Made by a program: the position numbers and the translations under genes | Part shown: positions 1 to 9,094 of the stretch, piece by piece | How positions within the stretch are numbered: the stretch's first letter is position 1 | Layout: the number at the start of each line of letters is the position of its first letter | Assembly (NCBI GenBank): GCA_021325635.1 | Contig: JAJPGV010000049.1 | Span: 1 to 64,000 of the forward strand | DNA: 64,000 nt | Direction of reading: 5' to 3' | Origin: Chloroflexota bacterium | Lineage (GTDB): Bacteria > Chloroflexota > JAJPGV01 | Notes under the pieces: generated by a model | Seen by the model: only the letters and a program-made list of their open reading frames with translations | The model's database searches: none | What the model was told of the DNA's origin: nothing

Positions 1-765
1 AGGCCCTTTCAGGTGCCCGACGGCCTAACGTTAGATCCCTTGCGCTCTTGGGGTGGAGTAAAAGCCGCATACTACTCCGCCGCATTCGTCCTTCGGTCGG
101 TCATCGCGGACGAACTTGATACAGATCCTGAAGAAATCGATGTGAGCAATGTGCGCCAGGTGGAACTCGCCGATGGAACTCGAGCAGGTGAAATCGTGCT
201 CAATGACCATCTTCCAAACGGCGCCGGTTACGTTGCGTGGGTGAGCCAAAACTGGCACGCAGTCCTCGCCGGATCTGTTGACCTCAATGCTCCTGCGAAT
301 AAGCCGGCTGGGGCGCTGATTACTCCGGAGCATCGGGCCAGCTGTGAGTCGTCCGGGTATGACTGTCTCCGGCAGTACCGAAACATGAGCTATCACGGGC
401 TCCTCGATTGGCGCCTTGGGCTTACCCTACTTCGCTGCCTCGGATCACCGAACTTTGTCGCCGGGCTGGACGGCAACTTCGGGGTTCCGGATCTCGACGG
501 CTGGATGACGTTTGCATTCCAGCGCCGGGATTCCTTCTGCCAAACCTTCAGCTGTGCAGCACATGACTTCGGACCGTTGCCTGGTTTCACATTCGGGCCC
601 CTTGCCACCCCGGTCGTGATCATCCATCCGCTGTGGGATTTCCGTAGACCGGTAGGGATCCTCGCTGAGGCTGTGGCTGAATGTGGAGCTCAGCCGGGAC
701 GCTTTCTCGATACTTTCAACTTGCTTCGGAGGGAAAGCTGGTGCTACCAGCTACTGGGGCGCTGA
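1..765 (+). CDS. DUF1998/MZB-domain protein (DrmB-like), C-terminal fragment; open at window start
   Basis: Frame open from base 1; 'IVLNDHLPNGAGYV' resembles DUF1998 C-termini of DISARM DrmB/helicase-associated proteins. Confidence 0.65.
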   Translation, partial: RPFQVPDGLTLDPLRSWGGVKAAYYSAAFVLRSVIADELDTDPEEIDVSNVRQVELADGTRAGEIVLNDHLPNGAGYVAWVSQNWHAVLAGSVDLNAPANKPAGALITPEHRASCESSGYDCLRQYRNMSYHGLLDWRLGLTLLRCLGSPNFVAGLDGNFGVPDLDGWMTFAFQRRDSFCQTFSCAAHDFGPLPGFTFGPLATPVVIIHPLWDFRRPVGILAEAVAECGAQPGRFLDTFNLLRRESWCYQLLGR

Positions 766-1895
766 AGCCGGGGGAATTACAGACTCCGCTCCACATCGCG
801 CCACTGCGCGCCGTGTCGCCCAGTCATTTCACATCTTTGCAGACTTGCGCCTTGAAAGAGGTGTGGGCAGGCAACGGCAACTCACCGCTCTTGCCACCGA
901 GCCCTGCCGCCCATCTCGGTTCGATCGTTCACAAGCTGCTTGAGGAGGCAGGACAGGGTAAGTTCGCCACCACCGGCGCTGCGGGAATAGCAGAGCGCTG
1001 GTGCGAGCTCTTGGCGGCGACGGAGGACCGATTGCAGCAGCGCTGGCTCGACAGGCACCTGATCCCGCTCCAATCGTCCGTGCCACAGTTTGAAGTCCGG
1101 CGTCTTCAAGCGTGTAAAGCTGCCGGGGTTCTGAACGACCGTAGGAAGGAACACGAAGGTTCCGGGGCGACGGTGGATCCTGCTTATGGATTCGAGCTTC
1201 CGTTGGAATCGTCGGATGGCCTGATCAGAGGCAGAATCGATGCCATTCTGCCTTCGCCGGAGGGCCCCATACTCCAGGATTACAAATCGGGAGCCATCTT
1301 TGAGATCGCCGGCTCGGATGAGCTGGTCCTCAAGAACGAGTACGCCGACCAGCTCAAGATCTATGGCGCCCTGTACCATGAACGGACAGGAGTTTGGCCG
1401 CACCGGCTTGAGGTCCTTCCGGTTTCCACGGCCCCCTACGAGGTCTCCTTCACCCCAGCGGAATGCGAGGAGCTGGCTCACGCGGCAAGAGCGGCCGTGG
1501 CCAAGGTCAACGACCTAATCGCAACGTGTAACGGCCATGAGCTGGAAGCCAGCTTGGCTAATCCTTCACCTTCAGCCTGCTGCTATTGTCCATACCGGCC
1601 GGCCTGCCATGCGTACAGCTCGGCCACACAGCCGGCCATTGGTAGCTGGCCGGCAGACGCCTCGGGTGAGTTTCGTGAGCTGCGGCTCCTGGGCAACGGT
1701 AAACGCCTCCTCTTACTTTCGAGCGGGGAAGCTCAGCTCGCAATCCGCGGTCTGAGCTCCGACCCGCAACGGCATCCCGCCCTGTCGTTCCTGCAGGAAG
1801 GCGACGAAGTCGGTGCCTACTCGCTCAAACCAGCCGGCCCGGGTTCTTTCGCGGAAGGACCTCTGTCCGTCATCTACCGACAGGCGAAAACTTAG
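681..1895 (+). CDS. PD-(D/E)XK nuclease family protein (RecB/Cas4-like)
   Basis: 'IRGRIDAILPSPEGPILQDYKSG' nuclease core, then QLKIYGALY and C-terminal Cys cluster CCYCPYRPAC; start overlaps upstream gene. Confidence 0.75.
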   Translation: MWSSAGTLSRYFQLASEGKLVLPATGALKPGELQTPLHIAPLRAVSPSHFTSLQTCALKEVWAGNGNSPLLPPSPAAHLGSIVHKLLEEAGQGKFATTGAAGIAERWCELLAATEDRLQQRWLDRHLIPLQSSVPQFEVRRLQACKAAGVLNDRRKEHEGSGATVDPAYGFELPLESSDGLIRGRIDAILPSPEGPILQDYKSGAIFEIAGSDELVLKNEYADQLKIYGALYHERTGVWPHRLEVLPVSTAPYEVSFTPAECEELAHAARAAVAKVNDLIATCNGHELEASLANPSPSACCYCPYRPACHAYSSATQPAIGSWPADASGEFRELRLLGNGKRLLLLSSGEAQLAIRGLSSDPQRHPALSFLQEGDEVGAYSLKPAGPGSFAEGPLSVIYRQAKT

Positions 1896-2703
1896 AGGTC
1901 GTAGCACAGCCGCGAGCAAGCGGACATGCGAGACAGCTCGGGTGAACCCGCGTGCAAACGATGTTGCCTAGGTCCAGCAGCGCATAGAGTATGTGCCTTC
2001 CCTGACCGTGAGCTATCGCGCGGCCGAATAGCTGACCAACAATCTCGCGAACGCGGGCGTTCTTGCGCAGCTCACCACGGACAACTGTTATGCCTGCGTA
2101 ACGGCTAATTACGCGACTTATGTTGCCGTCCACTGGCGCTGCGGGCCGTTCGAGCGAAACAGCGACTGCCCCCGCTAGGTACTGGCCTAGAACGCATACA
2201 TCGTCGACACCCGCCATCACCACTCGTGCGGCTTGTCTGAGCTTTCTAAGGCGCTGGTTTGGAAGGCCGAGGCCTGCGACGATTTTCAATACGGCTTCAT
2301 CGGACAGCGCGTTGAGCGCCGCGGCGGTCGGAGCCACGAGGATGAGCTGCTCGTAAACGGGAGCTACTGCCGGCGCCCTGGTTTTTTGGAGAAGAACCTC
2401 CGCCACGAGTAGCTCGTAGAGGTCCGCGCTTCGACGCCAGGGATATTCGACGCGATTACTCTGGCCCCATTGTTGCAAGCCCTCAAATAGGGATTCGACG
2501 CCGAATGCGCCGAGTCCCGGTTGCTCGGCTGGTACTAGCTGCCTGGCGGCTTTCTCGGAGTGCTTGCTATCATCGGGGCGTTTTGAGCGTGCGGATGGAA
2601 CTGTAGTGCTAGAGTATCCTCGGCCGGTTCTCAGCTTGTTTTCGGGCTGCGGTGGAATGGACCTAGGCTTTGAAAGGGCTGGCTTCGACGTGCGGCTAGC
2701 CAT
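1870..2703 (-). CDS. HhH-GPD DNA glycosylase, MutY/Mig-like (candidate T/G mismatch glycosylase); true start probably near 2560
   Basis: 'YPWRRSADLYELLVAEVLLQKT', HhH 'LGQYLAGAV...APVDGNISRVISRY', 4Fe-4S C-x6-C-x2-C-x5-C (CTRVHPSCLACPLARGC). Confidence 0.8.
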   Translation of the reverse strand: MASRTSKPALSKPRSIPPQPENKLRTGRGYSSTTVPSARSKRPDDSKHSEKAARQLVPAEQPGLGAFGVESLFEGLQQWGQSNRVEYPWRRSADLYELLVAEVLLQKTRAPAVAPVYEQLILVAPTAAALNALSDEAVLKIVAGLGLPNQRLRKLRQAARVVMAGVDDVCVLGQYLAGAVAVSLERPAAPVDGNISRVISRYAGITVVRGELRKNARVREIVGQLFGRAIAHGQGRHILYALLDLGNIVCTRVHPSCLACPLARGCATTSKFSPVGR

Positions 2704-3871
2704 CGACCTAGATGATGCCGCAAGGAAAACTTACGAAGCCCACCACAACGGCACGGTTCTGCCGGGCGACCTTTCCAGGATGTCCGCCAAGCAGATTGGT
2801 GACGAGTGGGACAAGATCAGCCGCGAGCCTCCGATAGGAATCATTGGCGGGCCCCCTTGCCAATATTTTTCCGCAGCTAACAGGCATTCGAAAGAAGATG
2901 ATCCCCGCCGCGATCTGCCGAGGCATTACGCAGAGATCATTCGCGGTCTGAACCGCCGCTATGGCCTTTATTTTTTCGTATTCGAGAACGTTGTGGGTTT
3001 GACTCAGACGGCGCACAAGGACGACTACGCTTCATTCCTCGCCCTGTTCGAAGGTGCCGGTTTCCGCTGTTTCAAACAGGTGCTCGACGCACAACATTTC
3101 GGCGTGCCGCAAATTCGGCCGCGGGTATTCGTGGTGGGCTTGAACCCGGCAAAATGGGACCGCGGTTGTGATTTCCAGCCGCCGGGAGCTACGCGGAAGA
3201 AGCCTCTGACTGTTGCTTCAGTCCTAAACCGCGTCCGAAGACCGCCGAGGTTCTTTGAACGTGGCCTTACGCCAGAGGAGCTGGCTAAGGACTATCACCC
3301 GAATCACTGGACGATGCAGCCAAGGTCGAAGAAGTTCAAAGAAAAGACGCTCACAGACTGGGCGACCAAAGCGCGGTCATTTCGCGTACTAGACCGAAGC
3401 AAACCGAGTTGGACCGTCGCTTACGGCCATCGGGAAATTCACGTACACCCCGATGGTAAGCGGCGAGTGAGCGTTCTCGAGGCCATGCTTTTTCAAGGCT
3501 TCGACAAGGAGTACGTCCTCCACGGGAATCTTTCCGAACAGGTGCGCCAGGTGTCAGATGCTGTGCCGCCCCCGCTTGCGGAAGCGGTCGCTAGGGCCGT
3601 CGCGGTTTCATTGCATTCGGCCTCAACGCCCCAAATGAATCTGGAGGCCGAGCGCTTGCTCATGGAAGCGGCGGTCGACAAGCCGGTCGTGCAGATCATG
3701 CTCGAAGGTGAAACCGTCGAGGCTGCAACTCAAGCGTTTAAAGTGGCCGGCCGGAAGCTTGGTCTGCGCGTGGACGTTCGGGCCGACGGAAGCCATCATT
3801 TATTTGTCAAGGCGGTGCCGCGTCGGCCTCGCAACTCACGACGAAAGGAACCGCCGGCCCTGGCGGCGTAA
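2564..3871 (+). CDS. DNA (cytosine-5-)-methyltransferase
   Basis: Motif I SLFSGCGGMDLGFERAGF, motif IV GGPPCQYFSAANR, FENVVGL, motif VIII QIRPRVFVVG; TTG start. Confidence 0.93.
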   Translation: MLSSGRFERADGTVVLEYPRPVLSLFSGCGGMDLGFERAGFDVRLAIDLDDAARKTYEAHHNGTVLPGDLSRMSAKQIGDEWDKISREPPIGIIGGPPCQYFSAANRHSKEDDPRRDLPRHYAEIIRGLNRRYGLYFFVFENVVGLTQTAHKDDYASFLALFEGAGFRCFKQVLDAQHFGVPQIRPRVFVVGLNPAKWDRGCDFQPPGATRKKPLTVASVLNRVRRPPRFFERGLTPEELAKDYHPNHWTMQPRSKKFKEKTLTDWATKARSFRVLDRSKPSWTVAYGHREIHVHPDGKRRVSVLEAMLFQGFDKEYVLHGNLSEQVRQVSDAVPPPLAEAVARAVAVSLHSASTPQMNLEAERLLMEAAVDKPVVQIMLEGETVEAATQAFKVAGRKLGLRVDVRADGSHHLFVKAVPRRPRNSRRKEPPALAA

Positions 3872-5122
3872 GCGCCGGGGAAGCAAGAGGTCTTCCGCCG
3901 ACCCGCTGCTGGGTGCATTCGGGAGAGTCCCGGCCGTCGAGGGCGGAAAATCTTTCGCTAACCAGGCTTTTACGGCCTTTGCGGTGGCGATGCCTTTGGA
4001 GCGGAGTAGGTCAACAAGATCTCCTCCTGCAAGCACAATGATCGGATGCTGATCATCCCGAATCTCCTCGTATGCCTGTTGCTGGACATATGAGGTAGTG
4101 ACCATCACACCGAACTCTCTGTGCCGAATACGTGAAATCAGGCGCGATGTTTCACGCACGCCGACGCTAGCGCTGGGTGCGTAGCATTTTGCCTCTAGCG
4201 CAAACGTCAGGTGAATTGGATCCGCCGCAGGACCAAGGCTGTACCGACCGATTGCATCTCGGCCACCATCGCGGGTTGGGCGAGTTAGCTCCGAACTCGT
4301 CACGTTTGGGGTAAACATCCTCCACAATAAATCCGCGCATCGTTCGAAGTCGACCGGCCGCTCGCGGAAATGTTCGTGGATTTCAGCAAGCATCCGCAGG
4401 CCCTCTTTGCTCGACGGTAGCTGCTGTTTCTTTGTCCTGTACGAGAGCGTCTTAGGGGCCTGCAAGCGCTGGTACGAACCTGAATTGACCCAGTTCGCCC
4501 AAGCGGGCGGACAGCCAGGTCCCAATCGCTGGTCGTCCTGGAGGGCAGCAAGCCATTTTCGAGGAACTGTCGGAACGTCCAACAATGTGAAAGTGGCGCG
4601 ATAGTTCTGAAACCTGAGCCCACCCACTGTGCGCCAAATCGCTACAAGATCCTCGTCTTGCGAAATCGCGATCCCTCCCGGTGCCGCCAGTCCGCGAAAC
4701 TGAACGTCTCGGCCTGTTCCGATTCTGCTGAAGACGAAGAAGGGTGGGACCGCGAGACGGTCCTCTAGCGTTCCGAGGTGTAGCGCGTCAAAGCTCATCC
4801 GAAGCAGCTCGTTACCGTGGCGGGAAGTGTCGTGAATAGCGCGACCTGGCCGCTTGTTATCGCCGTAGTACTGGAAAATGCCGGTTTCGACATCGAGAAA
4901 GTCCGGCCAATCGGGATCGTCTCCAGTCGAATAGAGCACGGCCATTCGGTAATGTCCCGTCTTAGCTCGGGCCACCCGAAAACCGCCTTGATTACCACAT
5001 GGCATGAGCTTGGCGAGCGGGTCTGCCCTAACGTCTTTGTGCGGGCCTGCGCGGTAGATCGCATCAACCACCAGGTCCGCCTCGCCTAAGGTGCCGAACG
5101 AGAACTCCACTGGTTGGGCCAT
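3836..5122 (-). CDS. Mrr-like restriction endonuclease
   Basis: C-terminal 'TRDGGRDAIGRY...FALEAKCYAPS' (D-ExK) and following Mrr-like region; N-terminal domain with 'LDVETGIFQYYGDNKRPG'. Confidence 0.7.
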   Translation of the reverse strand: MAQPVEFSFGTLGEADLVVDAIYRAGPHKDVRADPLAKLMPCGNQGGFRVARAKTGHYRMAVLYSTGDDPDWPDFLDVETGIFQYYGDNKRPGRAIHDTSRHGNELLRMSFDALHLGTLEDRLAVPPFFVFSRIGTGRDVQFRGLAAPGGIAISQDEDLVAIWRTVGGLRFQNYRATFTLLDVPTVPRKWLAALQDDQRLGPGCPPAWANWVNSGSYQRLQAPKTLSYRTKKQQLPSSKEGLRMLAEIHEHFRERPVDFERCADLLWRMFTPNVTSSELTRPTRDGGRDAIGRYSLGPAADPIHLTFALEAKCYAPSASVGVRETSRLISRIRHREFGVMVTTSYVQQQAYEEIRDDQHPIIVLAGGDLVDLLRSKGIATAKAVKAWLAKDFPPSTAGTLPNAPSSGSAEDLLLPRRLRRQGRRFLSS

Positions 5123-5176
5123 CGGGCTGGACTTTAGATCAGATTGACCGCGCGTCCCACGTCATGCGCTCGTTGC

Positions 5177-5196
5177 AATAGTACACATGTTCTATT
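5177..5196. promoter_or_regulatory. LexA-like palindrome AATAGTACACATGTTCTATT
   Basis: Near-perfect inverted repeat; one mismatch from a GAAC-N4-GTTC core; between divergent endonuclease and helicase genes. Confidence 0.5.
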
Positions 5197-7244
5197 CTGA
5201 GCCAGTGAGCAGGCTCGTCCTGGCAGATTTGAACCCGGCGCAGCACCGTGCCTCCACCTACGGCGAAGGGCCGCTACTGGTGATCGCCGGCGCCGGCACC
5301 GGCAAGACCAAGACCCTGGCGGCGCGGGTCGCCTATCTGATAGATCGAGGGGTCCCTCCGGAGCGTATTCTGCTCCTGACCTTCAGCCGTCGCGCCGCGC
5401 AGGAGATGCTGACTCGAGCCGGACAGCTCGTCGGGCGTGGCCAGGCCTCAAAGGTGTGGGGCGGAACCTTCCATGCGGTGGCCAACCGCCTGCTGCGCGT
5501 GCATGGCCACGCCGTCGGGCTGCCGCCGAACTTCACCGTCCTGGACCAGTCCGATGCTGCTGACCTGATGAACCTGCTCAGGACCGAGCTGGGGCTGGCC
5601 GAAACGAGCCGCCGCTTTCCGAAGAAGGACACCCTGGCGGCGATTTACAGCCGGACGGTCAATACGAATGTGAAGTTGAGCCAGGTGCTCGAGGTGGCCT
5701 TCCCCTGGTGCGCCGACGACATCGAGGGCATGCGCGGCATCTTCCAGGGCTACGTCAAGCGCAAGCGCGAGCAGGCCGTTCTCGACTACGACGATCTGCT
5801 GCTGTTCTGGAAGGCGCTGCTGCACGCGCCGACGATCAGCGACCTGATTGCCGGCAGCTTCGACCACGTGCTGGTGGACGAGTACCAGGACACGAATGCG
5901 TTGCAGGCTGACGTCCTGGTGGCCATGCGGCGCAGCATCGGCAACATCACCGTCGTGGGCGATGACGCCCAGGCCATCTACTCGTTTCGGGCGGCGACGG
6001 TTCGGAACATCCTTGCATTTCCACAACAGTTCCCCGGCGCCGAGATTGTGAAGCTGGAGCAGAACTACCGCTCGATCGCGCCCGTGCTTGCGGTCGCTAA
6101 CGCTGTCATGAGCGAGGCGCACCAGCAATACGACAAGGAGCTGCGGTCCAGACGAACGGGTGAGCAGCGCCCGAGGCTGGTCACGTGCCTGGACGAAACG
6201 CAGCAGGCCCAGGTGGTCTGCGATCGCGTGATCCAACACCTCGAGCAGGGCATCGCGCTCAACCGTCAGGCAGTGCTGTTCCGTACCGGCCACCACAGCG
6301 ACCTGCTCGAGGTCGAGTTGACCAGACGCAACATCCCGTTCGTGAAGTACGGCGGGCTGAAGTTCATCGAGGCCGCGCATGTGAAGGACATGTTGGCCTT
6401 CCTGCGGATCCTGGAGAACCCGGCCGATGATCTGGCGTGGTTTCGTGTGCTGCAACTGCTGGACGGCATGGGGCCGCGACACGCCCAAACTGTCCTGGAC
6501 CAGCTACGTGGCCAGCAAGGACTAGGAGAGGACCGGCCGAACAGCCCTCTGGAGCGCTTTCTCGTGGAGCGGGTGGATGCGCCTCCGGCAGCCGCCGAGC
6601 AACTGGACGAACTCCGGCACGCGCTGCGCGATGCCCGCGCGCTTGGGCCTGGGCAGCGCGTGGAACGGCTGCGGCATTTCTACGACCCCATATTCGAGCG
6701 CGTCTACGACAACGCCGGAGTTCGGGTACGCGATTTGGAGCAGTTGGAGCAGCTGGCCGGAACGTACGCCACCACTCGCGAGTTCCTCACCGACCTGACC
6801 CTCGATCCGCCGTCATCAACCAGCGACCTGGCGGGATCACCGTTGCTGGAAGAGGATTACCTGATCCTCTCAACTATCCATTCGGCCAAAGGGTGCGAAT
6901 GGGATGTGGTCCACGTCATCCACGCCGCCGACGGCAACATCCCGAGCGACATGGCCACCGGCAACGCTGAGGAGATCGATGAGGAGCGCCGGCTGTTCTA
7001 TGTGGCGCTGACGCGAGCTAAGGATTGGCTCCACGTCTACTTCCCGCTGCGCTACTACCACCGCCGCCGTGGCCGCAGTGATGCCCACTCGTACGCGCAG
7101 CTGACGCGCTTCATCTCGCCGAGGGTCAAAGGCCTCTTTGATCTGGAGGCGGTCTACGACGAGCAGCACAGCCCTGAGTCAACGGCATCGGTCTCGGCGC
7201 CTGTGACTGTCGATGCTCTGCTGAACGAGCTCTGGGCAGACTAA
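5187..7244 (+). CDS. UvrD/PcrA-like ATP-dependent DNA helicase; GTG at ~5205 is the likelier start
   Basis: Walker A AGAGTGKTKTLAARV, LVDEYQDTN, VVGDDAQAIYSFRAA, LSTIHSAKGCEW, LFYVALTRAKD. Confidence 0.95.
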   Translation: MFYSEPVSRLVLADLNPAQHRASTYGEGPLLVIAGAGTGKTKTLAARVAYLIDRGVPPERILLLTFSRRAAQEMLTRAGQLVGRGQASKVWGGTFHAVANRLLRVHGHAVGLPPNFTVLDQSDAADLMNLLRTELGLAETSRRFPKKDTLAAIYSRTVNTNVKLSQVLEVAFPWCADDIEGMRGIFQGYVKRKREQAVLDYDDLLLFWKALLHAPTISDLIAGSFDHVLVDEYQDTNALQADVLVAMRRSIGNITVVGDDAQAIYSFRAATVRNILAFPQQFPGAEIVKLEQNYRSIAPVLAVANAVMSEAHQQYDKELRSRRTGEQRPRLVTCLDETQQAQVVCDRVIQHLEQGIALNRQAVLFRTGHHSDLLEVELTRRNIPFVKYGGLKFIEAAHVKDMLAFLRILENPADDLAWFRVLQLLDGMGPRHAQTVLDQLRGQQGLGEDRPNSPLERFLVERVDAPPAAAEQLDELRHALRDARALGPGQRVERLRHFYDPIFERVYDNAGVRVRDLEQLEQLAGTYATTREFLTDLTLDPPSSTSDLAGSPLLEEDYLILSTIHSAKGCEWDVVHVIHAADGNIPSDMATGNAEEIDEERRLFYVALTRAKDWLHVYFPLRYYHRRRGRSDAHSYAQLTRFISPRVKGLFDLEAVYDEQHSPESTASVSAPVTVDALLNELWAD

Positions 7245-7251
7245 CCCTTAG

Positions 7252-7965
7252 TCAGAACAGAGGCAGCGCGTGCTGGTCGGCAGGTGAGGATGCCGCCTGT
7301 CGCAGCTCGGGGCCGTCGTTCTTGACGTCGTTGACCAGACTGGAAACCGGTTCGGCGGTCATGAGTTCGACGGGCAAAGCGGCGAGGCAGCCCATCAAGG
7401 CCACCTCCCCGGCATCGCTCGCCAGCCACAGTGCCTCGTGCTCGGGCTGCAGGATGACCGGCATGCGGTTGTGGATGGGCGCGATCAGATCGTTTGGTGC
7501 CGTGGTGAGGATCGTGCAGGAGATGAGCCATTCGTCGTCGATCTTGCAGGCATCCCAGAGACCTGCGAAGCCGAACAGTGCCCAATCTCGGCGGCCGATG
7601 GCGTACGGCTGTTTGGGCTGGCTGCCGCGCGCCTGCCACTCGTAAAACCACGAGCTGGGGATTATGCAGCGCCGCTTGGCCAGCAGGCTGCGATAGGCGG
7701 AGCGTTCCAGGAGCGTCTCGGATTTCAGATTGATGGGCCTGGGTTTGCTCGGGTCGGACACTGACCAGCTGCTTACCAATCCCCAGCGCATTGGCCGGAT
7801 GACCCTGTCACCTTCTTTCCCGATGGCTACCGCGAGGACATCCTGGCTGGGGGCAATGTTGTAGCGTGGCTTGAACAGCTCCGGGTCCTCGAACCCAGGC
7901 AGCACCCGTGCCGAGAAGCGGGTCTCAGAGAATTCGGGCGTCTCTAAGCCGAACCGGCCACACAC
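7252..7965 (-). CDS. SOS response-associated peptidase (SRAP/HMCES family)
   Basis: MCGRFGLETP N-terminus (catalytic Cys2), PRYNIAPSQDV, RPMRWGLVSSW, CIIPSSWFYEW. Confidence 0.93.
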   Translation of the reverse strand: MCGRFGLETPEFSETRFSARVLPGFEDPELFKPRYNIAPSQDVLAVAIGKEGDRVIRPMRWGLVSSWSVSDPSKPRPINLKSETLLERSAYRSLLAKRRCIIPSSWFYEWQARGSQPKQPYAIGRRDWALFGFAGLWDACKIDDEWLISCTILTTAPNDLIAPIHNRMPVILQPEHEALWLASDAGEVALMGCLAALPVELMTAEPVSSLVNDVKNDGPELRQAASSPADQHALPLF

Positions 7966-8061
7966 CCTGGCGAGTGTACCCGCCGGGACGGAGCTCGTGT
8001 CCTTGTTGCCTTACGATCGGGCTCGTATCCCAAATCGCACGCTCACCGACACTAGCCTTTA

Positions 8062-9051
8062 ATGGTGAGCACGGCTGCCGGCGAGGAACAGGTGCCGACA
8101 TTCGTCGACCCGATGCTGGCCAAGCTCAGCGCCACGCTGCCTAAGGACGACGCCAACTGGGCGTTCGAGATGAAGTGGGATGGCATTCGGGCCATCGTAA
8201 GCGTCGACCACTGGAAGGTGCACATCTGTAGCCGCAACCGCATTGATCGGACGCGCGACTATCCAGAGCTTCAGGGCCTGGGCGAGCAGCTGCGAGATCA
8301 CGGCGTGGTCCTCGACGGTGAGATCGTGGCCTTCGATGAGCACGGGAGGCCGACGTTCGAGGCGTGGCAGCAGCGAGGCGGCTACGAGGGCCGGCGCCGC
8401 ATCGCGCCGGACGGCCAGGTGCCCATCGCCTACGTGATCTTCGACCTCCTGTTCATCGATGGCCGCTCGCTCGAGGGGCTGCCGTATACCGAACGCCGCC
8501 AGCTGCTGGAAAGCCTGAAGCTGCAGGGCGACTACTGGTTGGTCCCACCACATTCGATCGGCGCCGGTCCCCACATGCTTCAGATCAGCCGCGACACAGG
8601 GATGGAGGGTGTCGTGGCGAAGCGCCTCAACAGCCGTTACGAGGCGGGCAAGCGAACCGGCGCCTGGCTGAAGGTCAAGAACCACATGCGCCAGGAGTTC
8701 GTCGTCGCCGGCTGGGTTCCGGGCGAAGGCCGGCGCAGCGGACGTATCGGGGCGCTGGTCATCGGCTACTACGAAGGCGACCATCTGATTTCTGCCGGCA
8801 GCGTCGGGACGGGGTTCACGGATCGGATGCTCGATGAGCTGTCCGAGCAGCTTCGCCCTTTTGCGACCGATCACTCGCCGTTTGCCGCCGGCGAAATCCC
8901 TCGCGGATCCCGCTTCGTGGAGCCACGGCTGGTATGTGAGGTGGAGTTCGCCGAGTGGACGTCCAAGACCGGCCAGCTGCGGCATCCGTCATTCAAAGGA
9001 CTGCGTGCAGATAAGAATCCGCGGGACGTTGTCCGGGAGTATCCGGCTTGA
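8062..9051 (+). CDS. ATP-dependent DNA ligase (LigD ligase-domain type)
   Basis: Adenylation motif FEMKWDGIRAIV, LDGEIVAFD, GVVAKRLNSRYEAGKRTGAWLKVKN. Confidence 0.93.
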   Translation: MVSTAAGEEQVPTFVDPMLAKLSATLPKDDANWAFEMKWDGIRAIVSVDHWKVHICSRNRIDRTRDYPELQGLGEQLRDHGVVLDGEIVAFDEHGRPTFEAWQQRGGYEGRRRIAPDGQVPIAYVIFDLLFIDGRSLEGLPYTERRQLLESLKLQGDYWLVPPHSIGAGPHMLQISRDTGMEGVVAKRLNSRYEAGKRTGAWLKVKNHMRQEFVVAGWVPGEGRRSGRIGALVIGYYEGDHLISAGSVGTGFTDRMLDELSEQLRPFATDHSPFAAGEIPRGSRFVEPRLVCEVEFAEWTSKTGQLRHPSFKGLRADKNPRDVVREYPA

Positions 9052-9094
9052 GCAATGTCAATGGAATCTGGGTGCGGCCACGACTGCTACTCAT

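Noticed and set aside
5448-6488. 346-aa minus-strand ORF
   Set aside because: Antisense to helicase motifs; no recognisable domain.
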